Shown: piece by piece, positions 17,377 through 26,499 of the stretch
How positions within the stretch are numbered: position 1 is the stretch's first letter
How the letters are laid out: each line of letters begins with the position of its first letter
DNA from: an uncultured Bacteroidales bacterium
Lineage (GTDB): Bacteria; Bacteroidota; Bacteroidia; Bacteroidales; UBA932
Direction of reading: 5' to 3'
Length of the DNA: 64,000 bases
NCBI GenBank assembly: GCA_946999645.1
Contig: CAMQDS010000003.1
Span: forward strand, 61,155-125,154
The notes under the pieces: model-generated
The model's input: only the letters and a program-made list of their open reading frames with translations
Databases searched by the model: none
Told to the model about the DNA's origin: nothing
Made by a program: the position numbers and the translations under genes

Positions 17377-18195
17377 TTATTCATTATTTCTTATATCTTC
17401 TCCCCAAAAAAGTTTACTTGTAAGAGCCTTTACAAAACTTGACTTATTAAGGCGTATCCTTTTTAGCGAAAACTGTGCCATTGAGATGTTAAGAATACAT
17501 GAAGCAGATATATTTAACGTCCTGTTATCCAATGTCATTATGGCTGTGTCATCTCGTGCTTCTACTGATATTTTCACATTGGATGTATCAGGCACTACTA
17601 ATGGACGTACATTCAGGTTGTGCGGTGCTATTGGGGCTATCACCAAGACTTTTGCATCAGGCATACATATAGGACCACCGACGCTTAGAGAGTAGGCAGT
17701 GGAACCAGATGCCGTTGCAACCAACATTCCGTCAGCCCAATAGGTCGGAAGAGCATTACCATCAACCGACACATTAATTCCAACCACAGCCGCACCACTT
17801 CTGTGTACAGTTACTTCGTTCAGAGCATAAGGCCAATATATATGTCTGGAAGGTTGTCCAGTAATACAAGTTCTAAGCAAAGCCCTGTCTTCCACGACAT
17901 AATCTCCATCCAACAAAGGTCGAAGTACATCTTCTGGCCTGTTTTCTGACAAAAAACCAAGTCGGCCCATATTAACACCAAGAATCGGAACACCGCTGTC
18001 TGCCACTATTTTAGATGCAGACAGAAACGTACCATCTCCCCCCACACTCAAAACCATGTCTGTATTTGACTGCAAATCTTCGCCATCCTTTATACTATAT
18101 ATTTCATTGCCTGCTTTAACGAGGTCTGCTTCCAAATCTTTATACCGTATATCTTGTTCAACAGCTTTGTTTTTTACAAAAAATCCAAATTTCAT
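17377..18195 (-). CDS. nadK: NAD kinase
   Basis: Enzyme that phosphorylates NAD to NADP. The GGDGTFL signature, NMGRLGF, the NEVTVHR segment and GSTAYSLS are all present. I chose the start MKFGFFVKN (272 aa), which matches the family's beta-strand N-terminus; an in-frame ATG at 18234 would add 13 residues and cannot be excluded. First gene of the nadK-uppS-bamA-ompH operon, divergent from pdxJ. NADPH from this step is used by Dxr, GdhA and TrxB in the same window. Confidence 0.93.
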   Translation of the reverse strand: MKFGFFVKNKAVEQDIRYKDLEADLVKAGNEIYSIKDGEDLQSNTDMVLSVGGDGTFLSASKIVADSGVPILGVNMGRLGFLSENRPEDVLRPLLDGDYVVEDRALLRTCITGQPSRHIYWPYALNEVTVHRSGAAVVGINVSVDGNALPTYWADGMLVATASGSTAYSLSVGGPICMPDAKVLVIAPIAPHNLNVRPLVVPDTSNVKISVEARDDTAIMTLDNRTLNISASCILNISMAQFSLKRIRLNKSSFVKALTSKLFWGEDIRNNE

Positions 18196-18247
18196 AACGC
18201 CAAACTTGTCTATGTCAATAAATATAATCATCACAAATCCGTACTTG

Positions 18248-18278
18248 CAAATTTAATAAAATTGTGCAAGCATATAAA
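18248..18278 (-). promoter_or_regulatory. Promoter for the nadK operon
   Basis: Minus-strand TAAATTTG (18248-18255) is an exact -7 match; 19 nt further is TTTA (18275-18278), one base off the -33 TTTG. It predicts a leader of about 47 nt to the chosen nadK start, or 8 nt to the upstream ATG. Confidence 0.5.
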
Positions 18279-18309
18279 GAATCAAACTTATCCGATTTTC
18301 ATAATAGAA

Positions 18310-18341
18310 TTTGTATTTTAATAAAATACGATATACTTTTA
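18310..18341 (+). promoter_or_regulatory. Promoter for pdxJ
   Basis: TTTG (18310-18313), a 20-nt spacer, and TACTTTTA (18334-18341), with one mismatch at the last base of the -7 element. About 40 nt of leader precede the pdxJ ATG. It is divergent from the nadK promoter. Confidence 0.5.
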
Positions 18342-18382
18342 TAAATGCGGAGGTTCGTGAGAATTATAATGACATTATAAAA

Positions 18383-19102
18383 ATGACAAAACTTAGTGTT
18401 AATATTAATAAAATTGCTACTCTGAGAAATTCAAGAGGAGGAAATTTACCTGATGTACGAAAAGCGGCTCTTGATTGCATAAGTTTCGGAGCAGAAGGTA
18501 TAACCGTACATCCAAGACCAGATGAAAGACATATAAGATATGCCGATGTAAGGGAAATACGTCCCCTAATCAATAGGGAATTTAATATAGAAGGAAATCC
18601 CATACCGAAATTCATCGATTTGGTAAAAGAAGTACATCCAGACCAAGTGACACTTGTCCCTGATGCTGAAGATGCAATAACATCAAACGCAGGATGGAAT
18701 ACAAAGGCTTACAAAAATTTTTTAACTGAAATATGCAAAGAATTTAAAAGCAACGGTATACGTGTTTCAATATTTACAGACCCTATTGAAGAGATGGTTG
18801 AAGGTGCAGCAGAATGTGGGTGCGACCGAGTAGAACTCTACACAGAGGGCTACGCAGCCAAGTATCCTGTAAATAGGGAAAAAGCCATTCAACCATATAT
18901 CAGAGCAGCAGAAATGGCTCGCTCTTGCAATATTGGACTTAATGCAGGTCACGATTTAAATCTCGAAAACCTGCGTTATTACATAAATAACATACCCTGG
19001 ACCGACGAAGTATCAATAGGTCATGCTATAATCTGCGATTCATTATATATGGGATTAGAAAAAACTATCAGGGCATACCTCGATGAAATAAAGATTTTTT
19101 AA
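18383..19102 (+). CDS. pdxJ: Pyridoxine 5'-phosphate synthase
   Basis: TIM-barrel enzyme of 239 aa that condenses 1-deoxyxylulose 5-phosphate with 3-amino-2-oxopropyl phosphate to give pyridoxine 5'-phosphate (DXP-dependent vitamin B6 route). Motifs include LSVNINKIATLRNSRGG at the start, VHPRPDERHI, and LNAGHDLN near the end. The ATG chosen gives the usual family length; an upstream in-frame ATG would overlap the promoter. DXP is shared with Dxr. No other B6 gene lies in this window. Confidence 0.95.
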   Translation: MTKLSVNINKIATLRNSRGGNLPDVRKAALDCISFGAEGITVHPRPDERHIRYADVREIRPLINREFNIEGNPIPKFIDLVKEVHPDQVTLVPDAEDAITSNAGWNTKAYKNFLTEICKEFKSNGIRVSIFTDPIEEMVEGAAECGCDRVELYTEGYAAKYPVNREKAIQPYIRAAEMARSCNIGLNAGHDLNLENLRYYINNIPWTDEVSIGHAIICDSLYMGLEKTIRAYLDEIKIF

Positions 19103-19147
19103 GTACATTTGTACTCTATTAATAGAAACATATAAACTAAAATATAC

Positions 19148-19774
19148 ATGAAAAAGACTCCACTCATTCTCAGCGTGATAGCTATAGTAGCTGTCATTGT
19201 AATGGCTGTACTACAATTTACAGCAGGAAATTGCAAAAGAGCAGAAGAAAGTAATTCCGGCGATGTTTCTAAAACAACAGTTAAAGGAAATATCGTTTAC
19301 TTCAATATGGATAGAATCCTTAAAGAGTATGATATGGCAAATGAACTCCGCTCTGCTGTAGAGTCAAAGATACAAGGAATAAATCAAGAAGTTACAAGGA
19401 GAGGTAATAAACTCCAGGGACAAGTTAATGAGTTCCAAGAGAAAATAGATAAGGGCCTCATAACTCGTTCAGTAGCTGAGATACAGGGACAAAAACTTCA
19501 GCAGCAGCAAAATGAATTTAATACATTTGCCGCCAAAAAGCAACAAGAAATTTCAGAAGAGCAAACTGTTATGATGAATAGAATCGGTGACGCTATAAAA
19601 AAGTTCATTGATAAATTCAATAAAACAAAGAAATATTCCCTTATAATTGCAACTCAGGGAGATATTCTTCCTGCTCCTGTAGTATCAGCAGACACAACCC
19701 TTGACATAACAAATGAGATACTTGAAGGGTTGAATGAAGAATATGTAAAGACAAAAGCAAAAGAAGGAAAATAG
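19148..19774 (+). CDS. OmpH-family protein, membrane-anchored paralogue
   Basis: Protein of 208 aa with an N-terminal hydrophobic segment (about residues 6-25) that may stay as an anchor, since no clean signal-peptidase site is visible. A Skp/OmpH-like body follows, with VYFNMDRILKEYD and then a Gln/Lys-rich coiled coil (about 70-150). It is more divergent than the bamA-linked copy at 13366-13935. It precedes a LysM protein by 5 nt, so the two are likely co-expressed. A TACATTTG -7-like element lies at 19104-19111. Skp function is inferred from fold only. Confidence 0.78.
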   Translation: MKKTPLILSVIAIVAVIVMAVLQFTAGNCKRAEESNSGDVSKTTVKGNIVYFNMDRILKEYDMANELRSAVESKIQGINQEVTRRGNKLQGQVNEFQEKIDKGLITRSVAEIQGQKLQQQQNEFNTFAAKKQQEISEEQTVMMNRIGDAIKKFIDKFNKTKKYSLIIATQGDILPAPVVSADTTLDITNEILEGLNEEYVKTKAKEGK

Positions 19775-19779
19775 ACGTT

Positions 19780-21441
19780 ATGAACTTGTATACAGGGAAA
19801 ATTATAACACTTATATTTTCAATAATTCTGTGCCTCGGCTCAACTATGTCTGTGGCACAGAATTATGTTCAAACTACCGTAACAGTATCCAAAGATAAGG
19901 TAAGAGGAAAAGATGGAAAAGTATATTATTCCCATGTAGTACAAGATAAACAAACCTTATATTCTATATCAAAAGCATATGGGGTCTCCATAGATGACAT
20001 ATGTAATGCAAACAAAGAATTGAATATTAAGGAAAACGGGCTGAAAAAAAACTTCATAATCCTGATTCCAATAAAATCAAGTAGTGTTGATTTGCAGGGA
20101 GTAAATTCAAATAATGATAATTCCGGCACTGAACAGTACTTTATTCACAAAGTGAAATGGTATGAGGATTTGTGGAGCATAGCAAAAAAATATGGCGTCA
20201 AAACTGATGAAATTTTACGTTTAAATAAATTGACAACTACAAAGTTGCAACGTAAAATGGAACTTAAAATTCCAAAGAGTTCGATGTCATTTGCAAATTC
20301 ACTTGATAAAGGTGATAATAAAACAGAAAAAGAAGTCAAAGACACTGTCATTAAAGCAACAGGACGCGGTGCTGGGTTATTAGATAAGATTCTGAACCGT
20401 AAAAAGAATCAGGTAAATGTAGTGTTGCTTCTACCTTTCAATGCAACTGGAAAGCCAGCTGAAAGCAATCTTGATTTCTATTGTGGAACACTTATGGCTC
20501 TGAAGGATTTAGCTGGAGATTCTATTAAAACAGACATAAGTGTATATGATATTGCTGGGACAAAACTTCCTCTAACATCTGAAAGGTTGAGGAATAGTGA
20601 CCTGGTAATAGGACCTATATCCTCTCAAGATATACGAAGAGTTATGTCATTAAATACTGACAATACCCCTGTTATTTCACCTCTCGAACACGGAGTGGAA
20701 GCATTAATGAAAAACTATAGTTCCATTGTACAGGCTCCCGTTTCATTCAGCACACAATACAAAGACCTTGCAGAGTGGGCGAGTTCAGATCTAAAAAGCA
20801 CTGATAAAATTATATTAATTTCAGAATCATCACCTAAAGATGCTTCTATAAGAAATGTAGTACAAGATGTACTTGGCAAACACAATGTACATTATACTAA
20901 TTATACTTACAATATTCTATCTGGCAGAAAAGTTATAAATGATATAGGTCCTCTAATGACTGCATCTGGCAAGAACAGAGTAATTATAGCCTCCAACAGT
21001 GAAGCTTTTGTTAATGATGTAGTAAGAAATCTTAATCTCCTCCTTCACCAAAAATCAGATATTGTAATCTATGCTCCATCAAAGATATTGTCTTTTGAAA
21101 CCATAGAGGTGGAAAACCTACATAATCTGAACCTACATACATCAGTGTCATACTTTATAGATTATCAAAGTCCTAAAGTCCAAAAGTTTGTAAGAGAATA
21201 TAGGGCTTTATATCACACAGAACCGTCAAAATTTGCTTTTCGAGGCTATGACATAGCATATTACGCCATTACAGCCTGCTCAAACTACGGTAGCCGCTGG
21301 ATTAAAAAACTTCCGAGCATTGAAAAGAAAGAAATGCTGCAATCCGATTTCGTTTTTTCCGAGTTGCCAAGTGGCGGATATATTAATGTGGGAGTGAGAA
21401 GAGTAGAGTACGAAAGAGATTATACGATAAAAAAATTATAA
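19780..21441 (+). CDS. LysM-repeat protein with periplasmic binding-protein-like C-terminal domain
   Basis: Exported protein of 553 aa (signal peptide ending SVAQ). Two LysM domains lie at about 50-97 (QTLYSISKAYGVS) and 118-166 (EDLWSIAKKYGVK); LysM binds peptidoglycan glycans. After a linker, residues 210-553 resemble a type I periplasmic binding protein: VNVVLLLPFNA, then DLVIGPISSQD and a late FRGYDIAYY. This combination recurs in Bacteroidota and is reminiscent of LpoA-type synthase activators, but that role is my inference. It shares a transcript with the ompH paralogue. Confidence 0.75.
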   Translation: MNLYTGKIITLIFSIILCLGSTMSVAQNYVQTTVTVSKDKVRGKDGKVYYSHVVQDKQTLYSISKAYGVSIDDICNANKELNIKENGLKKNFIILIPIKSSSVDLQGVNSNNDNSGTEQYFIHKVKWYEDLWSIAKKYGVKTDEILRLNKLTTTKLQRKMELKIPKSSMSFANSLDKGDNKTEKEVKDTVIKATGRGAGLLDKILNRKKNQVNVVLLLPFNATGKPAESNLDFYCGTLMALKDLAGDSIKTDISVYDIAGTKLPLTSERLRNSDLVIGPISSQDIRRVMSLNTDNTPVISPLEHGVEALMKNYSSIVQAPVSFSTQYKDLAEWASSDLKSTDKIILISESSPKDASIRNVVQDVLGKHNVHYTNYTYNILSGRKVINDIGPLMTASGKNRVIIASNSEAFVNDVVRNLNLLLHQKSDIVIYAPSKILSFETIEVENLHNLNLHTSVSYFIDYQSPKVQKFVREYRALYHTEPSKFAFRGYDIAYYAITACSNYGSRWIKKLPSIEKKEMLQSDFVFSELPSGGYINVGVRRVEYERDYTIKKL

Positions 21442-21449
21442 TCTTGTTT

Positions 21450-23120
21450 TTAATCTCCAATGAGTATATTAGCATTTGCTATTGCTTCTGGAGTTATATC
21501 AGACGCACTTAGCATTCTTGCTACTTCCATTGCTCTCTCCTGTCGTGAAAGCCTATGGATTGAGGTATGTGCAGAACCATCACCTGCTACTTCTTTTGAT
21601 ACAAGATAATGAGCCTTTCCTTTAGCAGCGACTTGTGGAAGATGAGTTATTGCAAAGACTTGCATATATTTTCCCATAGAACATATCATAGATCCCATCT
21701 TATCTGCTACACTTCCAGATACCCCAGTATCTATCTCATCAAATATCATCGAAGGCATATCTGAATATTTTGCCTTTAATGCTTTAAGACATAACATAAT
21801 ACGCGACAGCTCACCTCCTGATGCACACTTTGCTAGAGCAATAGGAGATTTTCCTGTCGAAGAAAACCGAAATGACACAACGTCTGCACCAACTGCAGAT
21901 AGTTCAGTTCCTGTAAGTTCTACGTCAAATACCGCCCTATCCAATTCCAAATCACGTATAGAAGTCTGAATGATAGAAGAAAATCCTGCTAAGGCTCGTT
22001 GACGGGACATATGTAAATCAGATACAATTTTATCTAATGACTTACGAGTTTTATCTATATCGGCCTCAAGAATATTTTTCTTCTCTTGCAGAGATGAGGA
22101 ATCAAATAGTACAGCAGAAAGCCTCTCTTTCTCTGCAATAAGTTCCTCAACAGTATGTAAAGAATGAAGTTTCAATAAATCATATATTAAAGAAAGACGG
22201 GACTCTACTTCCTCTAATTTTTCAGAAGATATGTCTATCGTTTCTTCTATCCTTGTGACTTCTGAATAAATATCATCCAATTCAAGCCTTGCGGAATCCA
22301 ATCTTTTTGAAAGTTCTTCAGCTTCTGGAATAAAAGTGCCAACCCTTGATAATAATCTGACAGCCTCTTTCAATGAAGTAATAATATCCTTACCATCAGA
22401 TTCACTATTTTCTACAAATGTATTTTCTACTCCAACTAAACTTTCCTTTATTTCTTCTGCATTTGACAGTCGTTTTTGTTCAGCCTCCAACTCTTCGAGT
22501 TCACCAGGAACGAGTTTAGCAGAATCCAATCTATTAAATTGGGCTTCATTATAATCCTTTTCTTTTGCAATCTTTTCAATTTCAGAATTGAGTTTCTTTA
22601 GTTCTGCCTCTTTTGATATAAGTGACCTGTATAAACTGCCACATTGCAAAAGCATATCGCCATTACCAGCGTATGAATCCAATAAGGAAAGTTGAAACTG
22701 CTTATCTTTTAATAATAGAGTAGCATTTTGTGAGTGAATATCGAGCAAATAGGATGAGAACTGTTCAAGACAAGCAAGACTTATGGGTTCATCATTAAGA
22801 AAGGCTCTCGAACGCCCTGATTGTGAAATAACCCTCCTGACTATAAGGTTTCCATTATTCCATTCATATCCGGATTTTTCCACTTCTGCCTTAAGTACCG
22901 AATTATCATTAAGGTTAAATTCTGCTTCAACGACACAATTTTCTGCATTTTCACCAATCATTGAAGCTTCTGCCTTAGCACCCAGTACAAGAGACAAGGC
23001 ACCCAAAATAATAGATTTTCCTGCTCCAGTCTGCCCAGTAATAATAATCAGACCCTCTGGAAAATCAATATCCAAAGAGTCTATAAGCACATAATTATTG
23101 ACGTGTAGAGATTTTAACAT
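21450..23120 (-). CDS. recN: DNA repair protein RecN
   Basis: SMC-like ATPase of 556 aa for double-strand break repair. Walker A GQTGAGKS lies near residue 30, two coiled-coil arms (about 150-370) follow, then the ABC signature SGGELSRIML and Walker B MIFDEIDTGVSG. The start overlaps the end of rpoZ by 7 nt, so it is translationally coupled as the last gene of trxB-bamD-rpoZ-recN. It is convergent with the LysM gene with only 8 nt between stops and no hairpin visible. Confidence 0.96.
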   Translation of the reverse strand: MLKSLHVNNYVLIDSLDIDFPEGLIIITGQTGAGKSIILGALSLVLGAKAEASMIGENAENCVVEAEFNLNDNSVLKAEVEKSGYEWNNGNLIVRRVISQSGRSRAFLNDEPISLACLEQFSSYLLDIHSQNATLLLKDKQFQLSLLDSYAGNGDMLLQCGSLYRSLISKEAELKKLNSEIEKIAKEKDYNEAQFNRLDSAKLVPGELEELEAEQKRLSNAEEIKESLVGVENTFVENSESDGKDIITSLKEAVRLLSRVGTFIPEAEELSKRLDSARLELDDIYSEVTRIEETIDISSEKLEEVESRLSLIYDLLKLHSLHTVEELIAEKERLSAVLFDSSSLQEKKNILEADIDKTRKSLDKIVSDLHMSRQRALAGFSSIIQTSIRDLELDRAVFDVELTGTELSAVGADVVSFRFSSTGKSPIALAKCASGGELSRIMLCLKALKAKYSDMPSMIFDEIDTGVSGSVADKMGSMICSMGKYMQVFAITHLPQVAAKGKAHYLVSKEVAGDGSAHTSIHRLSRQERAMEVARMLSASDITPEAIANANILIGD

Positions 23121-23434
23121 TCTTCGTGATTTGCCATCCTGTATTCAAGATCCCCCTCTAAAAACTCTTCAGTTGCCACTAATACAGGCTTTGGCATTTT
23201 TTCATACAACTTGGAAATATCTGTTTGTGCTGTATTATCAAAAACTTCCTCCATTGTATCCCTTTCATTTTTGAAGTCCTCAAGCCTTTTATTCAACTCT
23301 TTTTTTTCTGCAACAGAAATTTGATTAGCTCTTTTTGCAATTATAACAACAGATTCATAAATATTTCCTGTAGGTTCTGAAAAATATTTAACATCTCTGG
23401 TAATTGTGTTTGTAGGTACTTTTTTCTTATCCAT
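23114..23434 (-). CDS. rpoZ: RNA polymerase omega/Rpb6-family subunit
   Basis: Small protein of 106 aa resembling the Bacteroidota omega subunit: an N-terminal NTITRDV segment, the core GNIYESVVIIAKRANQIS that folds against the beta' subunit, and a C-terminal KLYEKMPKPVLVATEEFLEG. Omega stabilises RNA polymerase assembly. It lies between bamD (68 nt upstream) and recN (overlap 7 nt). Position and sequence together make this secure despite its small size. Confidence 0.88.
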   Translation of the reverse strand: MDKKKVPTNTITRDVKYFSEPTGNIYESVVIIAKRANQISVAEKKELNKRLEDFKNERDTMEEVFDNTAQTDISKLYEKMPKPVLVATEEFLEGDLEYRMANHEEC

Positions 23435-23502
23435 AATTAATATATTCTTAATTTCTAACTAAAACTTTTATACATACATTTATATATACGAATATATCTA
23501 TT

Positions 23503-24309
23503 TTATGGTTTCAAAAGTTTTATTGCATTTTGAGCTTTAGCATACAATGTATCTAATTCCTTCCTGTAAGGAGAATCTGAAAGTTCTCCAATAAAATTCA
23601 GATAGTCATCTATGAAGGTAAGATAACGCTCACGCTGCTTGCTCTTCACACTTAAATCCGCAAATTTATACGAAGACATAGCTATATAATAAAGTATATC
23701 TTCTCTGTATATATTATCAGCATTATCTCGTAAGATATTCTTAAATGCTACCCTTGCAGCCTTGTAATCTTCCATATTGTAGTAGAGTTTTGCCGCTTCA
23801 TACGCCTTCTTATCCAAACGGTCTTTAAGTTCTTTCAACATTGATGTACATTCAGAAGAATGTTCATTGGAAGGATAGTCCTTCATATATTCATTTATAG
23901 CATTGATTGCATTGTATGTGGGCTTAGGATCCAATTCATATCTCAATGTAGACTTGAACAAACAATTAATTCTGAAAAAACGAGCATCTTCTGTAAAAGG
24001 GCTACGCGGATAGGTTTCCAAAAATTTAGAGAAATTAGTTTCTGCAGTATAATAATCATCAAACTTGTAGTTACTCAACCCCCAATAATACATCACAGTA
24101 TCATCTCTCTCAGTTCCATTAGTCAAAACAGACATCGATTCAAAAAGGGCTGCAGCTTTCTGATATTTACCAGCATTAAAGTATTCAAATGCAGCTTTAT
24201 ATTTGGCATCTACATCATTACTACTGAGAAGGGACTCATATTGTGATTTGCATGAAAATGCAAAAACTGTTACTAAAATTGCAAAAATAATTGTTTTAAG
24301 ATATTTCAT
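23503..24309 (-). CDS. bamD: Outer membrane assembly lipoprotein BamD
   Basis: Lipoprotein of 268 aa (lipobox FAFSC) with TPR repeats through the mature part; AAFEYFNAGKYQKAAALFE is the first and NFSKFLETYPRSPF the second. BamD is the essential lipoprotein partner of BamA. It starts 20 nt after trxB on the same strand, followed by rpoZ. Length matches the family. It is physically unlinked from bamA (14010-16613), as is usual. Confidence 0.93.
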   Translation of the reverse strand: MKYLKTIIFAILVTVFAFSCKSQYESLLSSNDVDAKYKAAFEYFNAGKYQKAAALFESMSVLTNGTERDDTVMYYWGLSNYKFDDYYTAETNFSKFLETYPRSPFTEDARFFRINCLFKSTLRYELDPKPTYNAINAINEYMKDYPSNEHSSECTSMLKELKDRLDKKAYEAAKLYYNMEDYKAARVAFKNILRDNADNIYREDILYYIAMSSYKFADLSVKSKQRERYLTFIDDYLNFIGELSDSPYRKELDTLYAKAQNAIKLLKP

Positions 24310-24329
24310 CTTGACCTAAATCTATTTAT

Positions 24330-25253
24330 TTATTTTATACTAAGAAATCTTTCTGCATCAAGTGCAGCTCCACAACCTGAAGCAGCAGCAGTTACAGCCT
24401 GTCTGTAGTTAGGATCCTGCACATCTCCGGCTGCAAACACACCTTCAACATTAGTTCTAAAGGTTTTACCTTCTGTAATTATATAGCCGTTTTCATTTGT
24501 TTCAACCCATTCCTTAAACAAATCAGAATTGGGATGATGACCTATAGCAAGAAAAAAGCCGTCTACATTTATATCAAAAACCTGACCATTCTTTCTCAAT
24601 ATTCTTACGCCTGTCACCCCTGAGTCATCACCCAAGACTTCTTGCGTATTACAATTCCAAAGAATTTCAATATTCGGCGTTTCCATCACTCTTTTTTGCA
24701 TTGCGGAAGAAGCACGAAGTACATCCCTACGAACAATCATATAAACCTTGTTACATAAATTTGCAAGGTATGTAGCCTCTTCACAAGCCGTATCTCCGCC
24801 TCCAACTACTGCTACATCCTTTTTTCTATAAAAGAAGCCGTCACATGTAGCACAGGCAGATACACCCCGTCCCTTATATTTTTCTTCAGAAGGGAGTCCA
24901 AGATATTTGGCAGATGCACCTGTCGCTATTATTATAGTTTCTGCCTCTATCTCGTTACCGTGATCATCTTCAACATGAAACGGTCTTTTTGATAAATCGA
25001 CCTTTCTTATCTCTCCTCTCCTTACGTCAGCCCCAAAACGAATTGCTTGTGCCTTCATATCGGACATTAAAATATTTGCATCTATCCCCTTTTTAAATCC
25101 AGGAAAATTTTCAATCACTGTGGTTGTTGTCAACTGTCCTCCTGGCTCCATTCCCTCGTAAACCACAGGAGACATTGAAGCCCTGCCAGCATAAATTGCA
25201 GCAGTATAGCCTGCCGGGCCAGAACCTATTATCAATATTTTAACTTTTTCCAT
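24330..25253 (-). CDS. trxB: Thioredoxin-disulfide reductase
   Basis: FAD/NADPH enzyme of 307 aa. The N-terminal FAD motif is GSGPAGYTAA, the redox-active pair is CATC (Cys134, Cys137), and the NADPH motif is GGGDTACEEA. A final GVFAAGD FAD segment precedes the end. It keeps thioredoxin reduced for disulfide turnover and peroxide defence. It is the first gene of a trxB-bamD-rpoZ-recN unit, with a minus-strand -7 element at 25296-25303, divergent from a Fur-family gene. Confidence 0.96.
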   Translation of the reverse strand: MEKVKILIIGSGPAGYTAAIYAGRASMSPVVYEGMEPGGQLTTTTVIENFPGFKKGIDANILMSDMKAQAIRFGADVRRGEIRKVDLSKRPFHVEDDHGNEIEAETIIIATGASAKYLGLPSEEKYKGRGVSACATCDGFFYRKKDVAVVGGGDTACEEATYLANLCNKVYMIVRRDVLRASSAMQKRVMETPNIEILWNCNTQEVLGDDSGVTGVRILRKNGQVFDINVDGFFLAIGHHPNSDLFKEWVETNENGYIITEGKTFRTNVEGVFAAGDVQDPNYRQAVTAAASGCGAALDAERFLSIK

Positions 25254-25295
25254 TTCTTTATTTTTATTAACCTTTCAGAGATTATCACATCTTGG

Positions 25296-25303
25296 CAAAT
25301 ATA
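25296..25303 (-). promoter_or_regulatory. -7 element for the trxB operon
   Basis: Minus-strand TATATTTG matches TAnnTTTG exactly, 43 nt upstream of the trxB ATG. No good TTTG was found at the expected -33 distance. Confidence 0.45.
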
Positions 25304-25322
25304 ACAATTATAAAATAATTAG

Positions 25323-25330
25323 TATATTTG
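25323..25330 (+). promoter_or_regulatory. -7 element for the Fur-family gene
   Basis: TATATTTG matches the -7 consensus, 25 nt upstream of the ATG. It is the same octamer as the divergent trxB element 19 bp away, so one regulator bound here could affect both promoters. Confidence 0.45.
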
Positions 25331-25355
25331 CCCCGCTTAAGAATTAACTACTTAT

Positions 25356-25814
25356 ATGATTAATCGTTCACATAAGGCACCTGATATTAATGAGTTTAGG
25401 GCTGTACTGAAGAAGTTTTCTTTGAAAGCCACCCCACAAAGGTTAGCTGTACACGAGGCAATGCTTAAGTTGGGGCATGCTTCTGCTGATATCGTTACTG
25501 AAGAAGTGATAAAGGCAGGAACTGCCAAAATCACAGTGGCATCAGTATATAATATTTTGACACAGATGGCTTTATTGGGCGTATATAATCATAGATTAAG
25601 TGCAAATAATAAAATGTACTTTGATGTTAATACTTTCAACCACATTCATCTATATGACACTGAAAATAACACATATAAAGATGTTATAGATGATGAATTA
25701 TTCTCAGAAGTCTTGTCAAAAATCGGTAAACGCAGATTTCGCGGATATAAGATTGATGGCGTAGATATAAGTATTTTATGCCATCCTACCAAACGAAATA
25801 CTCATTCATTATAA
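25356..25814 (+). CDS. Fur/PerR-family transcriptional regulator with a reduced metal site
   Basis: Protein of 152 aa with the Fur winged helix (LKATPQRLAVHEAML, then ASVYNILTQMALLG) and a C-terminal dimerisation domain. The regulatory His-x-His (NHIHLYD) remains, but the CxxC pairs of the structural zinc site are missing; the only Cys is close to the C-terminus (ILCHP). Loss of this site is also seen in some PerR-like and Irr-like members. Divergence from trxB suggests a redox or peroxide role, which is inference from context. A NigD-like lipoprotein gene follows after 4 nt. Confidence 0.85.
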   Translation: MINRSHKAPDINEFRAVLKKFSLKATPQRLAVHEAMLKLGHASADIVTEEVIKAGTAKITVASVYNILTQMALLGVYNHRLSANNKMYFDVNTFNHIHLYDTENNTYKDVIDDELFSEVLSKIGKRRFRGYKIDGVDISILCHPTKRNTHSL

Positions 25815-25818
25815 TTTA

Positions 25819-26496
25819 ATGCATTCCTCTAACTTCACCTGCTTACTAATCTTTTTGTTATTTACCCTATCTTGTAGTAAGAATGAAAATGTGATTTTGT
25901 CCTACTCTTTTGCCAGCGGACAAGTTGATGAAAATTCTTTTATAACAGATAATGGAATTTTGATGAATATTACCGAAAATACATCAGGCAAGCAAGTAAA
26001 AAGAGGAAGCAGGATTTTTGCAAGATTTGATATATTGGAACAAATTAGTAGAAAAGAGTACAATATAAGATTGCTTAATTTCAATATACCATTGCAAAAG
26101 ATTGTTATACCTTTACCAAATAAAAAAAATGATGCTGAAATAGGGAATGACCCTATTCTTATAAAATCTTGCTGGTTTTCAGGTATATACATAAATATGG
26201 AACTTATGATTGCCTCTAAAACTGGTTCTAAGACCAAGCATCAGATAAATTTAATAATGGACGATTTGTCCAATCCTAGTGATACATTATATTTTTCATT
26301 GAGGCATAACGGATATGGGGAGTCTCCTGCTCTTGAAGATAAACCCAAGTCTAATGGAGAGATTTCATACAATACTTTTTATGCTTCCTTTATTCTACCA
26401 CCGTTTATTATGTTCCGCCTTTCTTATCCAATAAGTTTAAGTTATACTTGGTACGGTAAAGGAAAAGTTTCGATAAAAGGATATTATAGGAATTAA
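25819..26496 (+). CDS. NigD-like lipoprotein
   Basis: Predicted lipoprotein of 225 aa: signal MHSSNFTCLLIFLLF and lipobox LSC. The first mature domain (ITDNGILMNI, then VKRGSRIFARFDI) resembles the N-terminal OB-like domain of the Bacteroidota NigD-like family, and LRHNGYGES in the second half fits its C-terminal domain. Function in this family is unknown beyond occurrence near bacteriocin immunity loci. It starts 4 nt after the Fur-family gene and is probably co-transcribed with it. The match is by eye. Confidence 0.6.
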   Translation: MHSSNFTCLLIFLLFTLSCSKNENVILSYSFASGQVDENSFITDNGILMNITENTSGKQVKRGSRIFARFDILEQISRKEYNIRLLNFNIPLQKIVIPLPNKKNDAEIGNDPILIKSCWFSGIYINMELMIASKTGSKTKHQINLIMDDLSNPSDTLYFSLRHNGYGESPALEDKPKSNGEISYNTFYASFILPPFIMFRLSYPISLSYTWYGKGKVSIKGYYRN

Positions 26497-26499
26497 AAA

